Part shown: positions 1 to 9,524 of the stretch, in pieces | Layout of the letters: the number at the start of each line of letters is the position of its first letter | Position numbering within the stretch: the first letter of the stretch is position 1 | Notes under the pieces: model-generated | Database searches by the model: none | The model's input: only the letters and a program-made list of their open reading frames with translations | What the model was told of the DNA's origin: nothing | Position numbers and translations under genes: made by a program | Assembly: GCA_030063045.1 (NCBI GenBank) | Contig: JAQSEB010000064.1 | Span: 1,178,001-1,242,000, forward strand | Direction: 5' to 3' | Source of the DNA: Pratylenchus scribneri | Lineage: Eukaryota > Nematoda > Chromadorea > Rhabditida > Pratylenchidae | Length of the DNA stretch: 64,000 nucleotides

Positions 1-18
1 CCCGACAAATTCTAAATC

Positions 19-96
19 AATCGATGCGTCTCGATGAGCTGCTCTACAAATATACTAAATTGTTTGTGGGTCTAGGATTAAGAACAAAAGTTATAA
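19..96. repeat. Degenerate copy of the recurrent 'cattcgatgcg' module
   Basis: The segment contains tcgatgcgtctcgatgagct followed by ctacaaa, a short AT stretch and gtgggtctagg. This is the order seen in the much better preserved copies at 17.1, 28.2 and 63.2-63.8 kb. It is probably the edge of an element that starts outside the window. No coding potential seen. Confidence 0.45.
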
Positions 97-105
97 TCAA
101 AAAAC

Positions 106-256
106 TAGAGTCCGGTTTTTCAGATTTGCTGGGCCCAGGTTTTTATTCAAAATTTTTTCGGACCGGGCCCGGTTTTTCCCGGGATTATATCAAATGACCC
201 GGTTTCCGGGCCTGGGCCCAGCGCCCAGGTAAAACCCGGGCCGGGTCCGGACTCTA
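106..256. mobile_element. 151-bp MITE with inverted ends tagagtccgg, hAT-like
   Basis: The element begins tagagtccgg and ends ccggactcta, so its ends are exact inverted repeats. Its interior is unusually GC-rich and full of cccggg/gggccc runs in an AT-rich setting. It is flanked by caaaaaac (98-105) and caaagaac (257-264), an 8-bp target-site duplication with one mismatch. An 8-bp duplication fits the hAT superfamily, and related superfamilies also make 8-bp duplications. No open reading frame, so it must be non-autonomous. Confidence 0.65.
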
Positions 257-447
257 CAAAGAACTAATCTTTCGGCAAAAAAATGTGCACCCAATTTTAA
301 TTATTACTGGTTGCATAAGTAATGACTCAATTTTTAATTAATATTCTGTAAAAATAAAGGTAAACAAACTGAATATGAGCTTCTTCATTGTTGCACAATA
401 CAAATCAGAGTCGCCTGTTAATAAAAGTGATTAAATTTTATGTAATT

Positions 448-709
448 TTAAGCTTGAGATTTACATTTTTTTTGTTCCATTTCTTGTTTCGACATATTTG
501 CAGCCAAAACCAATTGTTCCTCTTCGGTCAAAACTTTATATAAATCTAAATTATAGATAATTTAATTTAAATAAATTAACTTTTTATTAACCCATTTCTG
601 TCGATGAACCGCCGGCCTTTTCATATTCGATCATTTTCTTTTTGGCTCTATTTAGAATGGTTTTTTGTTGTTCAATTTTATTCCCATTATTTTTGAAGAC
701 AAAGTTCAT
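448..709 (-). CDS. Small two-exon protein, 71 aa, unrecognised
   Basis: Exon 1 is 709-592 and exon 2 is 545-448 on the minus strand. The 46-nt intron begins GTTAAT and ends ATTTAG, and the join keeps the frame (118 + 98 nt = 72 codons including TAA). The product starts MNFVFKNNGNKIEQQ and is dominated by Lys, Glu and Gln, with the look of a helical or coiled protein. It has no signal peptide and no membrane segment. The second exon contains an LTEEEQLVLAANMSKQEM stretch. I do not recognise the family. The clean splice and lack of stops support a real gene, although an extra 5' exon cannot be excluded. It lies just outside a minisatellite block. Confidence 0.6.
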
Positions 710-971
710 TTTATAATTAATTATTTGTTCGATTGAAATAGAAAGCTAAAATTTTTTATAATTCATAATTAATTTGACGATTATAGAGATTTTTAGTGCT
801 ATCGTCCTGCTGTCCTGTTTCATTGGCGTTTTCGGGTTGAAAAACATTATTTAATGCAGATGCAGATTAATTCAAAGAGGAGAAATTTTAGATGAAAAAA
901 AATTGATTGGATATGGGAATGATGACTGTTGATGTTGACTGTTGCTGGAGAAGGAATAAAAAAATTCTATA
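710..971. other. AT-rich spacer
   Basis: No convincing exon, repeat or RNA gene was seen between the small gene's start codon and the first tandem array. Confidence 0.5.
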
Positions 972-1299
972 AAAAATTAGTGCATTTTTAATCTAGGTGC
1001 AATTTAGTGTAATTTTATCTAGGAAAAATTAGTGCATTTTTAATCTAGGTGCAATTTAGTGTAATTTTATCTAGGAAAAATTAGTGCATTTTTATCTAGG
1101 TGCAATTTAGTGTAATTTTATCTAGGAAAAATTAGTGCATTTTTAATCTAGGTGCAATTTAGTGTAATTTTATCTAGGAAAAATTAGTGCATTTTTAATC
1201 TAGGTGCAATTTAGTGTAATTTTATCTAGGAAAAATTAGTGCATTTTTAATCTAGGTGCAATTTAGTGTAATTTTATCTAGGAAAAATTAGTGCATTTA
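972..1299. repeat. 52-bp tandem repeat built from two 26-bp half-units
   Basis: About six copies of a 52-bp unit. Each unit is two related 26-bp halves, one starting aaaaattagtgcattttt and one starting tgcaatttagtgtaatttta, both ending atctagg. The third copy lacks 'aa' before the first atctagg. The last copy is cut short at aaaattagtgcattt. It is AT-rich and non-coding. Confidence 0.9.
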
Positions 1300-1340
1300 A
1301 AAGACGGTTCGCAAAATGCGTAATACCTTTTTAATATCCA

Positions 1341-2050
1341 TTTTTCTGTGGGTCCCCCGACCTTAAATATACTTTTTTCTGTGGGTCCCCCCAACCTTAA
1401 ATATACTTTTTTCTGTGGGTCCCCCCGACCTTAAATATACTTTTTTCTGTGGGTCCCCCCAACCTTAAATATACTTTTTTCTGTGGGTCCCCCCCGACCT
1501 TAAATATACTTTTTTCTGTGGGTCCCCCCGACCTTAAATATACTTTTTTCTGTGGGTCCCCCCGACCTTAAATATACTTTTTTCTGTGGGTCCCCCCGAC
1601 CTTAAATATACTTTTCTCTGTGGGTCCCCCCGACCTTAAATATACTTTTTTCTGTGGGTCCCCCCGACCTTAAATATACTTTTTTCTGTGGGTCCCCCCA
1701 ACCTTAAATATACTTTTTTCTGTGGGTCCCCCCGACCTTAAATATACTTTTTTCTGTGGGTCCCCCCGACCTTAAATATACTTTTTTCTGTGGGTCCCCC
1801 CGACCTTAAATATACTTTTCTCTGTGGGTCCCCCCGACCTTAAATATACTTTTTTCTGTGGGTCCCCCCGACCTTAAATATACTTTTTTCTGTGGGTCCC
1901 CCCAACCTTAAATATACTTTTTTCTGTGGGTCCCCCCGACCTTAAATATACTTTTTTCTGTGGGTCCCCCCGACCTTAAATATACTTTTTTCTGTGGGTC
2001 CCCCCGACCTTAAATATACTTTTTTCTGTGGGTCCCCCCAACCTTAAAAA
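1341..2050. repeat. 34-bp minisatellite, 21 copies
   Basis: The unit is ttttttctgtgggtcccccc plus gaccttaaatatac, 34 bp. I count 21 copies of ctgtgggtcc, almost identical. Variants are few: aacc instead of gacc in copies 2, 4, 11, 17 and 21; 'ctctg' instead of 'tttctg' in copies 9 and 15; and one extra or missing C in the C-run. Variants at copies 9/15 and 11/17 are both six units (204 bp) apart. Confidence 0.95.
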
Positions 2051-2055
2051 TATAC

Positions 2056-3290
2056 AGTATAAAATAATTTTTTTGAGAAAATAAAATATTTAATATTTAA
2101 TTGTTTCATAACAGATAATATTATTCAATTTTAATATTGATAGCCATTCAATTGAATAAAATTTTTTAATTGCATGTAAAAATTGAATCAACTAAAGCAA
2201 ATACAGATTAAATAGAAATATTTGTTACATTTGAAAATATTTTTTAATTTTCCATTATCAAGATTAAATACAGAAGGATAATAAAAAACAATGCATCTGA
2301 TTATGATGGAGTTTAAATTGATTTTAGAAGAAATAATAAAATATCATCGCTAATAAATTTTAATTTCTACCAATATTTTTCTTATTTCCACTGCATTATT
2401 TAATTATTTTCAGCCTTTTCTGTACTATTTAATCTTTTTAGAATTTCCTTTTTTGTTTTCATTATTCTTGACATAAATTTTTTCAAAATCTATTTAATAT
2501 ATAATGGACTGAGAATAAGAAAAATGGGAGAAATTTTGTTGAATGAATAGGTCAAAACGACCCTTGGATTAAAATGAAAATGAATAACAAATTTACCAAA
2601 AGGCTACAAAATGCACACCTGCTGCTACTGCAATTTGACACAAAAGAAATGGGATAGAAATGAATTTTTTCCACAACGGAGAATGTTCGTGCCAGTCGAT
2701 AAACAACATCATCATCTCCATTTTATTTTATTTCATAACATTTTCTCCTCCGATTATTTGCCACTTGTTTTGGATCTCACATCCATTTTAAGATTTTAAC
2801 CTCGCAGATTTTTAATTCATTGCTTTTTTGGAGTTAACACAGGTTTTTATTGTAAAACCATTGTTGAAAATTTTTTAAGTGGTCAAAGCTTATTTTTATA
2901 ATTTATCTACCTATTCCAAGCTAATGGAGCGTAAATATCATACCCCTTAAAATAAATATATTGGTCGTTTATTCATCAACAAAAACTAGAATGTTGAATT
3001 TAAATTTTTTATTTATCAAATTTGATGGGAAAAGCATACAATGTTTTTTTTGCATTTATTATTTTTGATTACATTTTTTTATTCTTTGCCTATTGGGACA
3101 TTTTCTTGAGTAAAATTTTATTAGAAACAAGAAGTTGCAATGTTCCTCTCCAGCCGAAATCTATTTTAGCAAATTTCATAAAAAACCTCCTTTTTTAGTT
3201 CTAAAATTGCTTGACTAATAAGCAATTCGTAATTAAATTTGATTGGAATATAATTATTTAAATCAATTTTAGAAATTTTACGAGATAAAA
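2056..3290. other. Intergenic AT-rich region
   Basis: No exon with coding character was found. The one ATG-initiated 62-codon frame (2611-2799) has no supporting splice sites or recognisable motifs. A tract ending caattttag lies about 20 bases before the next start codon (3291) and could be a trans-splice or 5' UTR acceptor for the gene that follows. Confidence 0.5.
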
Positions 3291-6200
3291 ATGGACAAAA
3301 TTAGTCATGAACGGGTTCAAGCATTTAAAAAAATGTATGATGAAGCTTCACAAATTTATATCAACAACGGTGGATTTTTGCGGAATGTTGGCACAGATGC
3401 ATCGCCTATTATGCAGGTTTCAAATTCAATTTTTGAATTTTTCTATAAAAATTTTCAAATAAAATGCAACAAAACATCAAGTTTTTTTCTATTGGACTTT
3501 AGAGAAATAATTAAATTTAACGGTCGAATAGAAAATTAAATACATGATTAAATAAAAAGCCATTATGGTAAAGCAAAGCTCGTATAATCTCAACCAGAGA
3601 AGGTGACGATCTCTGGTCTGATCAAAAATGTGGCATTGGTTATAAAAATGTGGGGAAAAAATGTGGCGAGAAGGTCGAAAATATGGCAAAAGCCACATTT
3701 ATGTGGTAAAATCGCAACCCTCTGATCTCAACTCGCATTATGGGCCAATTCATATAATCACAAGCAGTATAACCCCAAATAATATAGGAAGAAAAGTAAG
3801 AAAGAATTAGTGCAACTCTGCTCTAAAAAATAAAATTTGGAAAATGGCTAAATTAAATATTTTTTACATAAAAATTTTTATCCATCCCCAAAATAGTGGT
3901 AAAAGAATTTTATTTTTTTAAAGGTAGGACACCAATTCTAAAAATTATTTTTCTCACTATATGCTACTTTAGATTATACGGTTGTGATTATAAAAGAGTT
4001 GACTTATTATACGAATTTGCCCATTATACAAGATGAAATTACGACTTGCGTTGACATCGGCCATTGGGCCAAAGCTTTTAGGTCATGGCATTGTCAAGAA
4101 AAAGATAATAGACTTCTACAATTTTTATACAATATAATTTTTAATTTCTATCCGAATAAACTCAGCAGCTCATCTTAAATATATAGATAAAACATATATT
4201 ATTTGGCTATAAAATTAACGAATGAAAATATTTTATTTGGATTAAATGTATAAATTTCTAAAAAATTTTCAGATGATCAGTTTTTGGGTCTCGACTACAC
4301 CCTCTCAACAAATTATTGAGCCGAACATAGTCTGCATGACTGAAACCAGTAAAAACGTTTGGAATATGGCAAATGGAATTCCTCCGCTTGGAATTTTCAT
4401 AAACCATAGCAGATCTGGCAATTTTATGGCAACGCTTAAGGAAACGGAAGACAAGCGAAAAATTTTGCATGTATTTTTTTTAATATTTATTTTCCATCAA
4501 AAATTGAATTTCCATACAAATTATTGTTTTTTAATCTAACCATAGAGATCTAGATATACAATTGGTATTAGGCGCGATAGAGTACGGTTTTTGGCCATTA
4601 AAGAACAACCAATCGGGGAACGATATAAAAATAAAAAAGTCAAAAATGATTATATAAATTAAAATTTTTAAATTTTTTGAATCGAACTTTGAAAAATTAT
4701 AGGCCTTTGCTTTGAGTGAAAATAAACTCGCATTAGGTAAAGTGCTTTTTCTACAATCTCATTGAATTTTAAGAAAAATGCTTTATAGAATTTTGCGTAT
4801 TCCATAAAATTTGGGCTTTTAAACGGTAAAAATTTCCATGAGTCTCTTCATTCAACTTGAGATATTAGCCAAACATCTGCTGCTGTACAGATTTATTGTT
4901 ATTGTATACTGTCCCATTTCAAAATTTAATATAATTTTTTCCAAAAAAAAACAATCAGCTCCAGTACCAAAAAAGAATATTCATAATATGTTATATTTCA
5001 AATCTTGTTTAGTATTAAGCGGTACAATTAAGCTAATAAAATTTTTTATATTTTTATATTTGTCTTTAAAAATAGTAATAAATCGCGCAATTTACCATAA
5101 TATCATAATATAAAATTTCGAAACAAATAAATATTTTCCCTAATATTCTTTCGTTTTCAGATCAGTCGCTGTGCAGGTCAACAGGTTAATCAAATCAATT
5201 TTTGGTCAGCCGATCTTATTCTTGATGAAATTGAACACAATGTGGCTCATTTTGGTAATTTTTGATGATTTTATTCAAATTTTATTTTTGCAGAAGGAGA
5301 ATTTGGAAATTGCGCTTGGAACTGGAATGAACAAGACATGAAAATTGCATATATCGCAGAGCCAAAGGACATGGATACAATTAAAACGGTGATTCTTTTG
5401 AAGTCATTATAATAGAATAATAGAATTACGTTTGAGGCGGAAGAGATACATGGGTGTATAGAAATTTTCCTTTCTTCTTTTTGAAGCCCCCCCCCCCCCC
5501 CCTCTATTAGAAGCCCCCTCTAGAAGGTCTCTGAAATTTATAAGCCCCCCCCCCCCCCCCCCTCTATTTGAAGTAGGGTTGCGCTCCCGAGGGTCGGGGG
5601 CGAGTTGGACGGGGGCGGGGGTGATCGGGGGTGGCACCTTCGGGGGCGGGGACGGGGGTGACCTTGACGGGGACCCCCGCGGGGATCCCCGCGGGGGTAC
5701 GGGGTTGACCAAAATTTTTTAAAAAGTCTTATTTTTCAAAAAAAAAAATTTCTGAAGAAAAATTTATTAAAATTTTAATAAATTATAAGCGCAAATAAAT
5801 TTTAATTCATAATTCATTCAATCTCCTCTTCGATTTCTTCCTGTTCTGGATCATTTGAATTTGTTGGTGCCAGTTACACACGGTTGGGATCATTATCATT
5901 AGCGTCTCAGTGATTTTGAATTTGAAGAGCTTTAGCTCATGAGTCATCAGCCAATTTACTAATTTAAATTAAATGATATAGTGCATTTAATAGCCCTAAG
6001 TATCGGCTATCCAATGATATATTGAACTTACAAACTGTAATGGTTTTGCCAAAATGGCCCTAGATGCCTAGATACACAAACAATTTTTCTAAATTTTTGG
6101 CCTCATCTTGGCCAAAGTTTTGAAGTTTTGGATGATCATTATACCATTGGATAGCCAAGATTTGGGACTATTAAATATACTTTAGGTCATTTAAATTGGT

Positions 6201-8676
6201 TAATTGGCTGATGAGCTAATAAGGCTCGTCAAAATCGATGAGATTGGTGGCGAGATGCTAATGTCCCTCGCTGGTTTTTGTTTTTTCACCTTACACATCA
6301 TCCAAATTTGCTTTAACAAATAAAATTTGACGGACATTTTTTGCCGGAAAGTCTTATATAAATCTTCAATATGGCATGATATGATTATAAGGATGTCAGA
6401 TTCTTGATTAGCACCCTAAATTAACCATAGAAAGTGATTTTGTGGGGTCTATTATCCATAACAGAAGATTATCAAGAGCCGCGCAGCGAAAAAATTAACC
6501 AAAAATGGCCGCGCAGCGAAAAATTCTTAATGAAAATTTAAAAATCCTACAAAAATCTGCTAAAAATTTCCTTTCATATTGCATTTTCCTTGAAAAATCC
6601 AATAATATGGGGTATATGTTCACCCCCGTACCCCCGCGGGGGTGGAGGTTCGGGGGGCGGGAGTGATCGGGGGTGGATCGGGGGTGGACCTTCGGGGGTG
6701 GGACGGGGGTGAAACTCAAACCCCCGCGGGGGCCCCCGTCGGGAGTGACCCCCGCGGGGACGGGAGCGCAACCCTAATTTGAAGCTCCCTCCCCTCAAAA
6801 ATTTTTTCAACTTTCAAAAACATGTACGAAAAAATGTTTTTGATCGAAAAAACATGTTATAAAAATATGTTTTGGAGTGTAAAAACATGTCCCAATTTTT
6901 TGCAAATTTTATCGATAAATTTTATTTTTTATTATTTTTTCTCTGAAATTTATAAACGCTCCCTCTATTTGAAGCCCCCTCTAGAGAGTCTATGAAATTT
7001 TTAAGCTCCGGGGTTTCTAATAGAAGATTTACGGTAATTATAAAAGCGTAACATGCTTTAGGAAGAAGAAAGGAATGATAAAAAAAGGGTAAGCAATTCG
7101 CATATTAAGTCGGGCGAATAACCGCAGTCGAAAAATTTTCGATCTTTCCATATAAAAGTTCAATTTTGCGCGGCTGTCCTTTCTCATCAACATTTCGCTA
7201 TTACAAAGTTATCATCATTATCATTAAAAAACTTAATCAAAAAGATAAGAAATATAAAAAAATTGTGACCGATATTGCTACGATTAGTTTCTAAATTATA
7301 CTCATCAGAATATAAAGAATTTTGATCAAGGGCCATATCTCACCACAGCTCGTATACTCATTGAGCATAATTTGTAGCTCATTTATTTCGCTGATGGATT
7401 TTTAATACTGCAAAAATATGATCAATTTTAAAATGTTAAATAAAATAAACATAAACAATAACCGGCACCAGAGTCACCCGGGGCTGGGGCCGAGGCCAAA
7501 ATTCTGAAAAGCCGGTACTCGAGGCTGGGGCCAAATTTATTGAGTTGGGTCCCCCTCTAAAATGGGGAAATAAATTAAAATTTTTCATTTCGAGACTATT
7601 TTTGGTTAAAATTTTCTATTTTTTAGTCGAATTACATTTTTATTTTTTAATCAAATTTGTATAATTTTTTCTAAAATTTTTTTCTGAGACCATTTTAGTC
7701 AATTTTTTCAGTAAAATTTTGTTCTGGGAACAGGCTCCAGGGCTGATTGAGTCCCAGAGTTAGACTCCGTGGCTAGGGAAAGCCGGAGCCTGGTGCCGGG
7801 GCCGGACTCAAATCGTCTGACGCGCAACACTGAACCAGTTTTTAATCGAAATTTTCCATAATTTATGTTTAAATTGATCAAATCAAATAATAAAACCGAT
7901 TCTGTTGAATCGTTTGAACCATCATACATAAATTAAAGCTGTACGAAAACAAAACATACATTAATGATTGGCTAATCAAAATAGGCTACAACTTAGACTT
8001 CATAAATATCGCTTTTTTTTATTTTAATTAATTTTCAAACTAAAATTATAATAACTTTTTTCCTTTTTCCAAGGGCACAAAGTATCTGGAAAGACAACAC
8101 TGGGGCGAACGATGCAACACCGTTTTTTCACCAATCATATGCGTTTGGAAAGTTACTCAAGGAGTAAATAGTTCGGGAAATGTGCAAATTTATGATGCCC
8201 CATTGCAAGCACAACTCACACCTCATAAGGTAATTAATTTTACCTGATTTTATAAATCTTCAATTTTCATAGCTTGTTTGGACACCAGGCGGATCATCGT
8301 TGGTTTTCTTCGCACTTCATAATCAAAAGCGGCTTGGCAAACTTTTATGCAACAATAGAAGGTAATTTTGGGGAAAAATTGATGTTTAAAAAATAATTTA
8401 AAAATTTTATACATTAAAATAATAAAAAAAAATATAAAAAAGAATCAAAACAAATTGCTTGAATTCATTCACTTAATTCATTTTAGTGGCAAATTAATGA
8501 TATTATCCATTGGCACGAAAAAATTATTACCGATGCTGGCTGCAGAAGACGATCCCTGCCACAATGGAACATTTGACTCATTCGAGGGACTTTCATTTTC
8601 ACCAGATAAAAATTGGCTAGTTTTTTTTGCACGCAAAGCGGATGGACCGCATAATTCTGGATTGGCATTGTGCAAA
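3291..8676 (+). CDS. Acylaminoacyl-peptidase N-terminal half, 3'-truncated
   Basis: Seven exons join in one frame of 316 codons: 3291-3416, 4273-4470, 5161-5254, 5294-5388, 8074-8229, 8273-8361, 8487-8676. The protein follows the beta-propeller domain of acylamino-acid-releasing enzyme (APEH, family S9). Segments such as GEFGNCAWNWNEQDMKIAYI, LERQHWGERCNTVFSPIICV and VWTPGGSSLVFFA...RLGKLLC align in order with the human protein. The enzyme removes N-acylated residues from peptides in the cytosol, using a C-terminal alpha/beta-hydrolase domain with a Ser-Asp-His triad. None of that domain is found: after ...SGLALCK the frame meets a GT donor, and downstream DNA carries only an unconvincing open stretch and then minus-strand genes. 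Intron 4 (5389-8073) is swollen by insertions, and about 30 residues may be missing there. The exons themselves look intact. Either the gene was cut recently or its 3' half lies elsewhere. Family call strong; functionality doubtful. Confidence 0.8.
5574..6776. mobile_element. 1.2-kb hAT-like element in the APEH intron
   Basis: Inverted ends TAGGGTTGCGCTCCCG and CGGGAGCGCAACCCTA are flanked by a perfect 8-bp duplication, atttgaag (5566-5573 and 6777-6784). That is the hAT signature. The 150-200 bp next to each end are extremely GC-rich (cccccgcgggg blocks). The AT-rich middle contains a further inverted repeat, about 5930-6230, with arms around ctcatgagtcatcagccaat and attggctgatgagctaat. No transposase was recognised, so it is non-autonomous, possibly with a second element nested inside. 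Confidence 0.8.
7455..7830. repeat. GC-rich inverted repeat, likely MITE
   Basis: Two GC-rich arms (accggcaccagagtcacccg near 7461 and the complementary ggtgccggggccggactc near 7791) bracket an AT-rich core of about 270 bp. The base composition contrasts sharply with the surrounding intron. I could not fix the exact ends or a target-site duplication. Confidence 0.45.
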
Positions 8677-9524
8677 GTAATAATATATTTCCCCTCCTTT
8701 TATATAATAGCAAAATTTTATTTATTTCATTCTTACTGTTATTTTTTTGTTATAAAAAAAATTAGCAAGTTATAATCAAGATTGCTAACAATCGGTTTTA
8801 AAATAGAAGTCCTCGATTTCAGTTTTGCCTTTTTATCGATGTTTGTTTCTTTTTCTGAAAAACTTCGGTATATGTTCTTCCGGTTTCTTAGTTATCAAAA
8901 AGTCCAAAATAATTAAAAATTTTTAATTTTTTTTTTTCATAAAATATAGAAAAAAATTCAAATTTCAGCCAAAATATATTTTCGGTTTTACTCCGGTTAA
9001 TCGACTCATAAGCAATCCTAAATATGACGATGCAATAATATATGTCGGCGCGAAAGTTGAAATTCCGCGAAAGTTGAAATTTACACACTATTTTCGTCAG
9101 AGAAGCAGAGAAAGTTGGAATTTCGAAAAACTAACTATGGGTTTAGGGTTAGGGGCTCGGCAGCATGGGATTAGGAGTAGGGGCTAACCGTGTTTTATTC
9201 TTCAATCTTCACATTTTACAACAAATCCTCCCTCCTATTCCCAAAACCAATCCAATTTTCCATTCACCCTTTTATTGAATTGTTGAGCTAATTTCTAGCC
9301 TCAACACAACCATTTAATTTATAATTGAATGGGAAAAGATTTTAAAATAGATGGAAATTCATTGAACATTCGAGACGGAAATTTGAGGTTGGAAAACCAA
9401 TGGAACGGATAATTTCCTTAAAAATTTTAATCTATTATATTTTTCCTTTATTATTTAGAATTGTGCTTTCTATTATTTTATTTTAATGAGATAATTTTCT
9501 GCTGTTATTCATTAATTTTATTAT
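8677..9524. other. Region where the APEH 3' half should begin
   Basis: An acceptor at 8966-8968 opens a frame from 8969 to a TAA at 9186 in the phase left by the last APEH exon. The translation does not resemble APEH. It runs through a local duplication (cgcgaaagttgaaatt twice) and a gggtttagggttaggggct repeat, so I do not call it coding. The rest is AT-rich with nothing recognised, up to the 3' end of the minus-strand F-box paralogue. Confidence 0.5.

Noticed and set aside
972..2050. Spaced direct repeats that could suggest a CRISPR-like array
   Set aside because: They are contiguous minisatellites without unique spacers, in a eukaryotic genome.
5407..5712. Proline/arginine/glycine-rich open frame
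   Set aside because: It is the translation of poly-C and GC-rich element ends inside an APEH intron.
6495..6810. Overlapping proline/arginine-rich open frames on the minus strand
   Set aside because: They translate the GC-rich right end of the hAT-like element.
8969..9186. Possible eighth APEH exon
   Set aside because: Phase fits, but the translation does not resemble APEH and runs through a local duplication and a TTAGGG-like repeat.
9139..9186. Telomere-like gggtttagggttaggg
   Set aside because: Too short and not the nematode TTAGGC repeat. Similar cctaaccctaa bits are scattered within several repeat families here.
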